Source: an uncultured Ignavibacteria bacterium
Lineage (GTDB): Bacteria > Bacteroidota > Ignavibacteria > SZUA-365
Length of the DNA: 64,000 nucleotides
Assembly (NCBI GenBank): GCA_913061095.1
Contig: CAJXVM010000001.1
Location: forward strand, 124,001 to 188,000
Direction: 5' to 3'
A model generated the notes under the pieces. The model did not search any database. It was not told the origin of the DNA and was given only the letters and a program-made list of their open reading frames with translations. Made by a program: the position numbers and the translations under genes. Shown here one piece after another: positions 27,820 to 36,045 of this stretch; within the stretch, counting starts at the first letter, position 1, and every line of letters begins with the position of its first letter.

Positions 27820-27903
27820 TCGTGTCCCGCTCATTTCATACATTGACTCCTGTTCCATCGCAGGACCAGCGGAACAGGACACGACTGCACAGGAGAATAA
27901 GGG

Positions 27904-28869
27904 ATGAATGATTTCAAGGTACCTCCCACGGTTATCTATGATTTGACAACGGTCGGTGACGCCTACGTGGAACTCCGTGCCGAGGACACCACGCTTCCGG
28001 AGGCAAAGGATTTCGAACGCCGCATCGCCGGATCGGCTGCCCTGATCGGCATCTACTACAGCATGCTCGGTGGAAAAGTCAACTGCATCGCATCCGTCGG
28101 TGCTGACGCGCTCGGCACATATGTGCAGAACATCCTGCGTCAGTACAAGGTCAACGCGACATCGATGCAGTTCTCGCGCGATCACCCCACCACCCTGCTG
28201 TTCAGCGCCCGCCAGGGCCGCATCGTCCAGTCCACATTCTACCGTCTGGCGGACTGGCAGCTCCACAATACGAAAGATCATGTAACGCTGGCACAGAGCT
28301 CACACATCGTGCATGGCAGCGGTTTCTGTCTGTGGAAACATCCGGGACGCCACAGTATTTTCGAAATTCTGCGCCTGTCGAAAAAGTACGAGAGCATGAC
28401 GGTGCTTCAGCCGTCCTATGAACCTTCGATCTGGCGGAATCGGAACGACGCGCAGACCACGATTAAAAAGACCCTGCAGTTCGCTGACATCATCACTCCG
28501 ACCATCGATGATGCCGAGCATCTGTTCGGCAAGGCTTCACGCGAGGATCATCTGAAGAATTACCACGAAATGGGTGCGAAAACGGTGATCATGACCATGG
28601 GAAAACAGGGAGCCCTGGTATCCGACGGAAGTAAGGTCGTGCGCGTGCCCGCGGTGGAAATGGAGGTTGTCGATCCCGCCGGCGTGCATGACGCCTGGCA
28701 TGCCGGGTTGTACTACGCCATGAACAACGGGAAGCCGCTCGCGAACGCGACATATTTTGCTAACGCGGTTGCAGCGTACGTGCTCGGACAGCAGGGATCA
28801 CTCGTTCCGCTGCCCGCCCCGGGTGAGATTACGCAATCACTGCTTGACAAAGCATTTGAAGACGTCTGA
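27904..28869 (+). CDS. PfkB/ribokinase family sugar or nucleoside kinase with altered GAGD motif
   Basis: 321 residues; AGGAGAATAAGGG precedes the ATG. Overall PfkB fold: VGDAYVEL strand, GSAALIGIYYSMLG (normally GGxxxNxA), GADALG, then DIITPTIDDAEHLFG and TVIMTMGKQGALV. The C-terminal signature is DPAGVHDAWHAG instead of DTTGAGDAF: the catalytic Asp (D263) is kept but the anion-hole GAG is GVH, with a bulky His at 262. The substrate cannot be named; the family covers fructose, ribose, KDG and adenosine kinases. Single gene, closed by the terminator at 28896. Confidence 0.8.
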   Translation: MNDFKVPPTVIYDLTTVGDAYVELRAEDTTLPEAKDFERRIAGSAALIGIYYSMLGGKVNCIASVGADALGTYVQNILRQYKVNATSMQFSRDHPTTLLFSARQGRIVQSTFYRLADWQLHNTKDHVTLAQSSHIVHGSGFCLWKHPGRHSIFEILRLSKKYESMTVLQPSYEPSIWRNRNDAQTTIKKTLQFADIITPTIDDAEHLFGKASREDHLKNYHEMGAKTVIMTMGKQGALVSDGSKVVRVPAVEMEVVDPAGVHDAWHAGLYYAMNNGKPLANATYFANAVAAYVLGQQGSLVPLPAPGEITQSLLDKAFEDV

Positions 28870-28895
28870 CGTCCGCCGCCCATTGTGAATTCCAC

Positions 28896-28932
28896 AGCGT
28901 CACATCGGATCTGAACCGGTGTGACGCTTTTT
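28896..28932. terminator. rho-independent terminator
   Basis: A 13-bp stem (AGCGTCACATCGG / CCGGTGTGACGCT with one G-U pair), 7-base loop and a T-run, between the kinase gene and the convergent aat. Confidence 0.9.
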
Positions 28933-28960
28933 CATTTGAAACGGGTGAGGAAATTCGGAC

Positions 28961-29539
28961 TCAGGTGAAATCCACCGGAAGCTGCAGGGCATCGTCGAGA
29001 AGGCGAAGGTATTCCAGGCGGGGAACCTCGAATGCACCCAGCCGGCTTAGATGCGGCGTGGTGTACTGCACATCGAGCAGCGGCATGCCGCGTTCGGTCA
29101 TGCGGCGGCAGAGTGCGACCAGTGCGACCTTGGAGGCGTCCCGGATTTCGAAAAACATCGACTCCCCGAAAAATGCACCGGCAATCGAAACACCATACAG
29201 TCCACCTGCGAGTGCGTCATCCTGCCAGGCCTCCACACTGTGTGCGGATCCCCGCTCGTGCAGGAGCAGGTACGACTGGACAATACCTTCGGATATCCAG
29301 GTGTCGTCGCGCGCGGCGCAGCGGCGAATCACCTCCTCGAACACCGTATTGATGCGAATCTCGAAACGTCCCGACCGCACGGTTTTCGCCAGTGAATGCG
29401 AGATATGCAGTTCCGCGGGATTGATAATGGTGCGCGGATCCGGACTGTAAAGCATGATCGAACCGTGTCTTCCCTCCGCCATGGGAAAGATCCCCGACGC
29501 ATACATATTCAGCAGGTCATCTGGTGGGATGACTGTCAT
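28961..29539 (-). CDS. aat: leucyl/phenylalanyl-tRNA-protein transferase
   Basis: 192 residues. N-end-rule enzyme that transfers Leu or Phe from tRNA to proteins with N-terminal Arg or Lys, marking them for ClpS/ClpAP. Shows the GNAT-like family pattern: LLxMYASGIFPM, DPRTIINP, SHSLAKTVRSGRFEIRIN, VEAWQDDALAGGLYGVSIAGAFFGESMF, and LLDVQY. It is shorter than the E. coli enzyme (~234 residues), lacking part of the N-terminal extension, which is common in this phylum. The start overlaps the stop of the recombinase-like gene by one base. Confidence 0.94.
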   Translation of the reverse strand: MTVIPPDDLLNMYASGIFPMAEGRHGSIMLYSPDPRTIINPAELHISHSLAKTVRSGRFEIRINTVFEEVIRRCAARDDTWISEGIVQSYLLLHERGSAHSVEAWQDDALAGGLYGVSIAGAFFGESMFFEIRDASKVALVALCRRMTERGMPLLDVQYTTPHLSRLGAFEVPRLEYLRLLDDALQLPVDFT

Positions 29540-30423
29540 CAGCCTGATTCCGTTCCGTCTGTCGAATCATCCTTGAGTTTCTGCAGCGTTTTCAGGGAGG
29601 ATATGCCCATTGCACGCGCGACGGATTCAATGGAGGCACCGCCCTGAAGGGCGCCCGCTGCATAGGTATTCCGCAGCATGGAAGGAGTGATGTCGGGAAG
29701 CCCGGCAAGGCGACCAATGCGTTTGACCAGTTGATCGACGGCCTGCTGCGTCAGAGGATTTCCTTCGTATGTAATGAACAGTGGCTCCTTGCGATGGCGC
29801 TTGGCCATGATGGAAACTCCGCGCCAGCGCATGTACTGGCGCAGCGCGTTCTGTGCGCGCGTGGAGAGATAGACGAAACGCGTCGTTCTGCCCCGCTGTC
29901 CCTTGATGAACAGGCGTCCTTCGCGGGGAGTCAGATGGACGTCACCGACGGTGATGGCACAGATTTCGCTGCTGCGGAGTCCGCTGTGCAGGAGGAGCAG
30001 AATGATCGCCGCTTCCAGCGGGCCGGGATTGCGTTCAGCCGTGCGTGCCAGGAGCAACGCATCTTTTCGCGGAAGCACGGTCGGAGCGCGCGGTTCGGCA
30101 CTGATGCCGGTGATCTCCGCGGCGGGATTCATCTTCATGTACTCGCGCTGAACGGCAAAATCGAAAAACTGCCGCAGTGCGGTTATCTTCCTGTTCACCG
30201 AGGCCGGTGAAGAGTTTCGTGTCAGCAGAAATGTGCGGAAATCCTGTATGTCGCTGCGCGTCAGTTCGCTCAGCACAAAAGAGGCACCGAAAGTCGATCG
30301 ACACCATTGCACGAACTGGCGAAGATCATTCGCGTACGAACGGATCGTGTTGCGATGCTTCCCTTCCGCTTCAAGGAAACGCTGGAAATCATCACGAATA
30401 TCTTTCAGAAAACTCTCTGCCAT
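29539..30423 (-). CDS. Xer-like tyrosine recombinase homologue lacking catalytic His/Tyr
   Basis: 294 residues from the ATG at 30423. N-terminal SAM-like core-binding domain (about 5-95) and C-terminal phage-integrase fold (about 115-285). The first catalytic Arg is present in LLHSGLRSSEI (R150), and the second in PSMLRNTY (R251). Three positions are changed: the HxxR His is S248, the H/W position of GHSS is I274 (GISS), and the nucleophilic Tyr position about 9 residues later is L283. No frameshift in the end of the gene restores a Tyr. By sequence it should be unable to form the covalent DNA intermediate. It may retain DNA binding as a partner or regulator. Divergent from gyrA and next to aat. 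Confidence 0.85.
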   Translation of the reverse strand: MAESFLKDIRDDFQRFLEAEGKHRNTIRSYANDLRQFVQWCRSTFGASFVLSELTRSDIQDFRTFLLTRNSSPASVNRKITALRQFFDFAVQREYMKMNPAAEITGISAEPRAPTVLPRKDALLLARTAERNPGPLEAAIILLLLHSGLRSSEICAITVGDVHLTPREGRLFIKGQRGRTTRFVYLSTRAQNALRQYMRWRGVSIMAKRHRKEPLFITYEGNPLTQQAVDQLVKRIGRLAGLPDITPSMLRNTYAAGALQGGASIESVARAMGISSLKTLQKLKDDSTDGTESG

Positions 30424-30587
30424 AAAATCCGTATTGCCGCCCGTTTTTTCCGCGGAATCATTAATCTCAAAATATGCCGGGATGCGGGCAAAAAAACAAC
30501 CCGGTGGATGGATCAGGAGCAGGAGCACGAGCAGGAGCCTGCCGGGGAGAGGGGGCAATGACAGCGGTTCGAAGTGGTGCGCGCGGC

Positions 30588-30618
30588 TTTCGGGAATGGC
30601 CGGATTTTCGTAAATTTG
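30588..30618 (+). promoter_or_regulatory. candidate gyrA promoter
   Basis: TAAATTTG at 30611-30618 matches the Bacteroidota -7 consensus exactly; TTT occupies the -33 position 20 bases upstream. It lies about 40 bases before the gyrA ATG. Confidence 0.4.
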
Positions 30619-30658
30619 TATGATATATGTATCCCCTTCCCTGATCATACAACGCCGT

Positions 30659-33127
30659 ATGTCCACTCCCGCAGAAAAAATTCTCCGTGTCAGTATCGAA
30701 GACGAACTCAAGAGTTCGTACATCGATTATTCCATGTCCGTCATCGTCTCCCGGGCCATCCCCGATGTGCGCGACGGACTCAAGCCGGTGCACCGCCGCA
30801 TCCTCTATGGTATGAGCGAACTCGGTCTGACACCGAACCGCGCATACAAGAAATCTGCCCGTATCGTTGGTGAGGTGCTCGGGAAGTACCATCCGCACGG
30901 CGACTCCGCGGTGTACGACACCATGGTCCGCATGGCGCAGGATTTCTCACTGCGATATCCACTGGTTCAGGGTCAGGGAAACTTCGGATCCGTCGACGGC
31001 GATTCCGCCGCGGCGATGCGATACACCGAGGCACGGCTGGCTCCCATCGCGATGGAGATGCTGCGCGACCTTGAAAAAGACACCATTGACTTCGCACCGA
31101 ACTTCGACGACTCGCTTCAGGAACCCCGCGTCCTTCCCGCCCTCCTTCCCAATCTGCTCATCAGCGGCGCGGGCGGTATTGCCGTCGGAATGGCGACGAA
31201 CATTCCTCCACACAATCTCGGTGAAACCGTCGACGGACTGCTGGCGATGATCGATAATCCCGACATCGCACCCGAGGAGCTCATGAAGCACGTGACTGCT
31301 CCCGACTTCCCGACCGGCGGTATCATCTTCGGGTATCAGGGTGTGCAGGATGCATATCTGACCGGACGCGGAAAAATCATCGTCCGGGGACGGGCGAACA
31401 TCGAGACGCTCAAGAACGGACGGGAAAACATCATCGTCAGCGAACTCCCGTATCAGGTCAACAAGGCGAACCTGATCGAGAAAATCGCGGATCTGGTCAA
31501 GGTCGGGAAGATCGATGGCATCAGCAACATCCGTGACGAGTCGGACCGCGACGGACTGCGCATCCTGATCGAGATCAAACGGGATGGCAATCCCGAGGTG
31601 GTGCTGAATAATCTCTACAAGCACACGCAGATGCAGGTCACCTTCGGTGCCATCATGCTGGCGCTGGTGGACGGTCGCCCAAAGGTGCTCACGCTTAAGG
31701 AGATCATGCGGCACTTCCTCGACTTCCGCCACGACGTGGTTGTCCGGCGCACGAAATTCGAGCTGGCCGAGGCCGAGCGCCGCGCGCATATCCTCGAAGG
31801 ATACATCATCGCGCTCGACAACATCGATGAGGTGATCGAGACGATCAAGAAATCACGGGACGTGGAAACGGCGCGCAACAATCTCATGCGCAAATTCAAA
31901 CTCAGTGAGATACAGGCCAAGGCGATTCTCGACATGCGCCTGCAGCGTCTGACCGGGCTGGAACGCCGTAAGATCGAGGACGAGTACAAGGAAACGATCA
32001 AGCTCATCGCTCGCCTGCGCGGCATTCTCGACAACGCCCAGCTGCGCTGGCAGCTGATCGGCGACGAGCTTCGCGGGCTCAAGGAGAAGTTCGGTGACGA
32101 TCGTCGGACGGAGATCATTTACGATTACACGGACTTCCGGCTCGAGGACATGATCGCCGAGGAAGACGTTGTCATCACGATCAGCAACAAGGGCTTCATC
32201 AAGCGCACTCCCGTGAGCACCTACAGACGGCAAGGTCGCGGCGGACGCGGCGTTGCGGGATCCGCGAACCGGGATGATGACTTCATCGAGCACATGTTCG
32301 TTGCCTCGACACATCACTACATTCTCTTCTTCACGGACAAGGGACGCTGTTACTGGCTCAAAGTATTCGAGGTGCCTGAGGGCGGGCGCACGGCACGCGG
32401 GCGTGCCATCGTCAACCTCATCAGCAAACAGAAAAACGAAAACATCGCCGCATTCGTCACGGTCAAGGAATTCACGGACGACCATTACATCATGATGGTC
32501 ACCGGCAAGGGCACGGTGAAGAAAACAGTGCTCAGCGCATACGGCAATCCACGATCGAGCGGCATTATCGCCATCACGCTCGGGAAGGGCGACAATCTCA
32601 TTGACGCAAAAATTACCGACGGTAAAAACGACATTCTCATCGCCACGAGCGGGGGTCAGGCTATACGCTTTACCGAGGAAGATGTCCGCGACATGGGACG
32701 CAATGCCACCGGTGTCCGCGGGATCTCTCTCGTAAAGGATGACACCGTCATCGGCATGATTGTCGGCCGACCGAACGGGCAGGTGCTTGTCGTCAGCGAA
32801 AATGGATACGGGAAGCGCAGCGAGATATCGTCGTACCGTCTGACCAAACGCGGCGGCAAAGGTGTGATCACAATGAACGTCACGGAAAAAACGGGTCCGG
32901 TAATCTCCGTCAAGGAAGCTACCGACCAGGATGACATTGTCATCATCACTGAGCGTGGGCTGGTGATCCGCCAGCATGTGCGCAGCATCCGGGTCATGGG
33001 GCGCAACACGCAGGGCGTGCGCCTGATTCACCTTCGTGACGGCGATTCCATTGCAGACGTGGCTCGTGTCAGCGTGGACCAGGATATCGACAACAAGAAC
33101 GCGGAGATGGTAGAGCCGGAGCAATAA
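30659..33127 (+). CDS. gyrA: DNA gyrase subunit A
   Basis: 822 residues from the ATG at 30659; a further upstream in-frame start lacks homology. Breakage-reunion subunit with catalytic Tyr at residue 122 ([10 protein letters not shown]), the same number as in E. coli. The quinolone region is [13 protein letters not shown] with Ser83 and Asp87, the wild-type susceptible residues. A GyrA box QGRGGRG opens the C-terminal beta-pinwheel (from about residue 520), which distinguishes it from ParC. Works with GyrB (not in the window) to introduce negative supercoils. Monocistronic as far as can be seen, divergent from the Xer-like gene. Confidence 0.97.
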   Translation: MSTPAEKILRVSIEDELKSSYIDYSMSVIVSRAIPDVRDGLKPVHRRILYGMSELGLTPNRAYKKSARIVGEVLGKYHPHGDSAVYDTMVRMAQDFSLRYPLVQGQGNFGSVDGDSAAAMRYTEARLAPIAMEMLRDLEKDTIDFAPNFDDSLQEPRVLPALLPNLLISGAGGIAVGMATNIPPHNLGETVDGLLAMIDNPDIAPEELMKHVTAPDFPTGGIIFGYQGVQDAYLTGRGKIIVRGRANIETLKNGRENIIVSELPYQVNKANLIEKIADLVKVGKIDGISNIRDESDRDGLRILIEIKRDGNPEVVLNNLYKHTQMQVTFGAIMLALVDGRPKVLTLKEIMRHFLDFRHDVVVRRTKFELAEAERRAHILEGYIIALDNIDEVIETIKKSRDVETARNNLMRKFKLSEIQAKAILDMRLQRLTGLERRKIEDEYKETIKLIARLRGILDNAQLRWQLIGDELRGLKEKFGDDRRTEIIYDYTDFRLEDMIAEEDVVITISNKGFIKRTPVSTYRRQGRGGRGVAGSANRDDDFIEHMFVASTHHYILFFTDKGRCYWLKVFEVPEGGRTARGRAIVNLISKQKNENIAAFVTVKEFTDDHYIMMVTGKGTVKKTVLSAYGNPRSSGIIAITLGKGDNLIDAKITDGKNDILIATSGGQAIRFTEEDVRDMGRNATGVRGISLVKDDTVIGMIVGRPNGQVLVVSENGYGKRSEISSYRLTKRGGKGVITMNVTEKTGPVISVKEATDQDDIVIITERGLVIRQHVRSIRVMGRNTQGVRLIHLRDGDSIADVARVSVDQDIDNKNAEMVEPEQ

Positions 33128-33212
33128 CGCCGGTTCCGTCTGCTTGCGTCTAGAGCGTGTAAGTTCGAGGAGTGATTGAACGCGAGCCCGCTAAAGTCGC
33201 GATCAGGAACGT

Positions 33213-33274
33213 GCTAGGAAGCGGACATTATAGAGATTTCGGAGCTTAATCCGACCTAGCTATTGACTTTTTTC
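33213..33274 (+). terminator. hairpin after gyrA, possible terminator
   Basis: GCTAGG (33213-33218) pairs with CCTAGC (33255-33260) and the inner CGGA with TCCG, enclosing a 24-base loop; TATTGACTTTTTT follows. Poor spacing to the T-run makes terminator function uncertain. The rest of the 33128-33419 gap shows no gene. Confidence 0.35.
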
Positions 33275-33293
33275 CCCGTCATGACTAGGTTCC
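33263..33293 (+). promoter_or_regulatory. candidate promoter for the 33420 gene
   Basis: TTGACT at 33263 with TAGGTT 17 bases later; read in Bacteroidota form it is TTG-N20-TAGGTTCC. It overlaps the tail of the post-gyrA hairpin and gives a ~125-base leader. Confidence 0.35.
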
Positions 33294-33419
33294 GTGTATT
33301 CCGTGCATAGAGGTCTCCGAATCTGTAGCAACATAACGCCGATACCAGTCCTTCCCGCAGCCGCCGATTTTCGATCGTGCGTTGCAATTCGACGAGAGTC
33401 ATATCCCAGTGAGGTGTCC

Positions 33420-33938
33420 ATGAAACGTATTCGTGTCGCACTCTGCACCGCCCTCCTGAGCCTGTTCCTGATGCCGCTGACGGCCGTATCGCAGACCGAT
33501 GACGGTTCCATCGAAGCGTCGTGGGAACAAGCGGCAGAAACACCAGCGCCGGCTGGAGAGCGTGTCTACCCTCCTCCGCCTCCGCCCAGTGACGAGGGCA
33601 GGGACATGGAATACACGAAAACCGTATGGGACGCCGAGCGTTCCCCTGAATCGCGTCCCTGGCCGAAGCTGACCGAAAGCTCGAGCGCACGGGAATTCTT
33701 CGATGCCAACACCGCAGTCATTGATTCCCTCTCCCACCTGTACTGTCTTTCCTCGAATTACCTCAGCACGCTCCGTATCCGCAACCAGCAGGCCATGCAG
33801 GGGCGGGAGCCGCAGATGGACGAGTTCGCATACGAGGAAGGGGAAAAGCCGGTCCCGACTGCGAGCGCACGAACATCTCTTCACGCGCTGCACAAGGAAC
33901 TGCTGCAGCTGCTCGAACGCTGTCTGATCGGGCGCTGA
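33420..33938 (+). CDS. secreted protein of unknown function
   Basis: 172 residues from the ATG at 33420. A clear signal peptide (KRIRVALCTALLSLFLMPLTAVSQ) precedes an acidic, Pro-rich stretch (VYPPPPPPSDE at about residues 45-56) and a helical C-terminal half with two cysteines. I do not recognise a family. It opens a run of three small exported proteins (33420, 34009, 34468), each with its own gap of 50-70 bases, which may form an operon. Confidence 0.6.
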   Translation: MKRIRVALCTALLSLFLMPLTAVSQTDDGSIEASWEQAAETPAPAGERVYPPPPPPSDEGRDMEYTKTVWDAERSPESRPWPKLTESSSAREFFDANTAVIDSLSHLYCLSSNYLSTLRIRNQQAMQGREPQMDEFAYEEGEKPVPTASARTSLHALHKELLQLLERCLIGR

Positions 33939-34008
33939 ACACGACAGACGCGCTGACGAGTCATCTGACGAGAGAATCAACTTTGCCACACATATCAGGA
34001 GCCTGCAA

Positions 34009-34419
34009 ATGAAACATCTAGTACGTCTATCCTTCGTCGTCCTGCTGCTGCTGCCCTTTGTCAACGGCTGTCAGCCGATCGTCAGCGAGCAGGAGAACAA
34101 CTGGATCACCTACGGCGTGCGCGAAGGACTGAGCTACAGCGAGGCCTGGAGGGTCGTTCAGGATGCCCTGCTTACTCGCGGCTATCAGTTCGAGACCCTC
34201 TCGAAGGACGACGGCTACATGAAGTCGGAGTGGCTGCACGAAACCGTTGAATCCCAGGGTGTGGAGGTGCGCACGCGCGTCTCGGTCAAGTTTACTTACG
34301 GGCGCCGAACGGTGCGCATCAAAGTGGACGAGGACTACATCATTGGCTACAAGGAGCCGGGCGTGGATATTCCCCGCGTGGCCGACCTGAAGGTCGAACT
34401 GCGTGACCGGTTGCTTTGA
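34009..34419 (+). CDS. small lipoprotein
   Basis: 136 residues. The N terminus has the lipoprotein pattern: basic MKHLVR, hydrophobic core, and FVNGC where the Cys (residue 21) would be lipidated and the preceding sequence cleaved by LspA. The mature part is a small alpha/beta domain with paired strands (EVRTRVSVKFTYGRRTVRIKVDEDY). No family recognised. AGGAG is just upstream. Likely inner-leaflet outer-membrane protein. Confidence 0.65.
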   Translation: MKHLVRLSFVVLLLLPFVNGCQPIVSEQENNWITYGVREGLSYSEAWRVVQDALLTRGYQFETLSKDDGYMKSEWLHETVESQGVEVRTRVSVKFTYGRRTVRIKVDEDYIIGYKEPGVDIPRVADLKVELRDRLL

Positions 34420-34467
34420 TGCAACCCATCCACCAGGATTGAATACCTACCAACTCCGGAGGCCTTT

Positions 34468-35418
34468 ATGATCACTCACACTGCAACACATCCCCGCCGC
34501 GCCGGCATTACCGGTCTGGCAAGCTGGGTGATTGTGGCGGTTTTGAGTATTTCGGTGCTCAGTCCCGCGCAGACCCACGCCCAGGGAAGGGCGCTGCTGG
34601 ACATCGCACGCCAGTCCATCGTCCAAATTCCTGACGGGATGACGAGTCTGAACATGTCGATTTACGGTGTCACGCTGGGCATGCCGTGGGGCGAGGCACG
34701 CAACATCCTCGATCGGGGGAACGTCCCGTACATTTTTCAGAAAGGCACCTCCCCGGTCGTGTACGTGCCGCCCACGAATTCCACGTATTATTTCATCCTC
34801 AATCCCAGTTCATACGCAGTCATCGAGATGGGCATCATCGGCACCGGTGACCTGCCGCTCGACAACCAGTATCTGTACGACGGACACCGCTGGCGTCTGA
34901 CGACGGCGCGCACGCAGTTTTTCGGCAATGAGGGTGAATCCGTCGTCAACGAGGAAGGTGAGATGTACAACTTCCCGTACCAGGGATTTGTGCTCAAGTA
35001 TCTTTCTCCCGAAAATTTCCGTTTCGTCATGGTAGCGCCGACAAACGCCCCGCTGACGACGTACGGGAAAAATCTTCGTCCCGGCGGCCCACCCGCCCCA
35101 CCGCAGCCGGCGCCTCAGCCTGTGAAAGTACAGCAGCCCGAGTTGGAGAGGTGGCTGCAGAAATTCCAGATGGCGCGTGACAATTTCGAAGCACGCCGCT
35201 ATGCCACTGCGCTGAGTCTCTTCCGTGAAATCTCCGAGCAGGCTCCGGAGCCGCTGCTGCAGGTGCGCAGTGTATACTGGATGGGCGAAACGTACTACGG
35301 CATGAAGCGCTACCGCGATGCGCGTCAACAGTTCGAACGCGTACTGCAGGAGACGGATATCGAATCCCTGCGCAAGCCGGCCCGCATCATGATTGCGAAC
35401 TGCGACGAGCATCTCTGA
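34468..35418 (+). CDS. exported protein with C-terminal TPR (YbgF-like) region
   Basis: 316 residues. An N-terminal extension and hydrophobic segment (residues ~15-38, ending THAQ) form a signal peptide. A domain of about 160 residues follows (VTLGMPWGEARNILDRG ... SYAVIEMGIIGTG), resembling small periplasmic beta-rich domains. A Pro-rich linker (PPAPPQPAPQP, about 213-224) leads to TPR helices (ARRYATALSLFREI ... MGETYYGMKRYRDARQQFERVL), like the C-terminal part of CpoB/YbgF. GGAGG precedes the ATG. Closed by a terminator at 35445. Confidence 0.6.
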   Translation: MITHTATHPRRAGITGLASWVIVAVLSISVLSPAQTHAQGRALLDIARQSIVQIPDGMTSLNMSIYGVTLGMPWGEARNILDRGNVPYIFQKGTSPVVYVPPTNSTYYFILNPSSYAVIEMGIIGTGDLPLDNQYLYDGHRWRLTTARTQFFGNEGESVVNEEGEMYNFPYQGFVLKYLSPENFRFVMVAPTNAPLTTYGKNLRPGGPPAPPQPAPQPVKVQQPELERWLQKFQMARDNFEARRYATALSLFREISEQAPEPLLQVRSVYWMGETYYGMKRYRDARQQFERVLQETDIESLRKPARIMIANCDEHL

Positions 35419-35444
35419 TCCCTTTCCCGCGATACCAACGCAAC

Positions 35445-35475
35445 AGGCCGTTCCGCATGGAGCGGCCTTTCTTTT
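35445..35475 (+). terminator. rho-independent terminator
   Basis: AGGCCGTTCC (35445-35454) pairs with GGAGCGGCCT (35459-35468) around GCAT with one G-U pair, followed by TTCTTTT. Confidence 0.85.
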
Positions 35476-35536
35476 ATCCGGACTCCTGTTGTACTGCAAT
35501 CAGGCACCCGCTACACGGTACCCGCCATGAATTCCA

Positions 35537-35567
35537 TTGCCCCGCATCCCATGCCTTGCTAACTTGC
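35537..35567 (+). promoter_or_regulatory. candidate promoter of the epimerase-uvrC operon
   Basis: TTG at 35537-35539, 20-base spacer and TAACTTGC at 35560-35567; very similar to the phoH box (TAACTTAG). The ATG at 35618 is 50 bases downstream. Confidence 0.45.
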
Positions 35568-35617
35568 AGGACCTGTCATTGACGGGAAAACATGTCCAAG
35601 AATCTGAAAGAATTTCA

Positions 35618-36022
35618 ATGATCAAACGGATCGCACACATCGGAATTGCCGTCAGGGAACTTGAAAGCGCGCAGGAGGTCTTTCAGACACTCCTGAACCT
35701 GCGTCCGTCCCACGTGGAGCGCGTCGAAGAGCAGAAAGTCGACGTCAGCAGCTTTCACGTGGATGACACGAATCTTGAACTGACCGCCGGGATTTCCGAA
35801 GAATCCCCCATCAGCAAATTCATCGAGAAGCGCGGAGAAGGCATTCATCACATGGCGTTTGAGGTCGATGATATTCACGCGGAGCTTGCGCGGCTCAAGG
35901 AAGCCGGCGTCCGTCTCATCGACGAAGAGCCACGAATGGGTGCGGATAATTTCCTTGTCGCCTTCATCCACCCGAAATCCGCGGGCGGCGTGCTTGTCGA
36001 ACTCTGTCAGAAAGCCGGCTAA
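35618..36022 (+). CDS. mce: methylmalonyl-CoA epimerase
   Basis: 134 residues from the ATG at 35618. Vicinal-oxygen-chelate (glyoxalase) fold enzyme that interconverts (S)- and (R)-methylmalonyl-CoA. Metal ligands are visible in KRIAHIGIAV (His near residue 7), EGIHHMAFEV (His) and VLVELCQ (Glu), with the family DNFLVAFIHPKSAGG near the end. Implies a propionyl-CoA/succinyl-CoA interconversion using the B12-dependent mutase, which is not in the window. Followed 23 bases later by uvrC, an unrelated partner. Confidence 0.9.
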   Translation: MIKRIAHIGIAVRELESAQEVFQTLLNLRPSHVERVEEQKVDVSSFHVDDTNLELTAGISEESPISKFIEKRGEGIHHMAFEVDDIHAELARLKEAGVRLIDEEPRMGADNFLVAFIHPKSAGGVLVELCQKAG

Positions 36023-36045
36023 GCGAGCCCGGCTCCACAAAGCGG

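Noticed and set aside
33150-33190. T-loop-like GTTCGAGG after gyrA, possible tRNA
   Set aside because: No acceptor stem, anticodon arm or D-arm can be folded around it.
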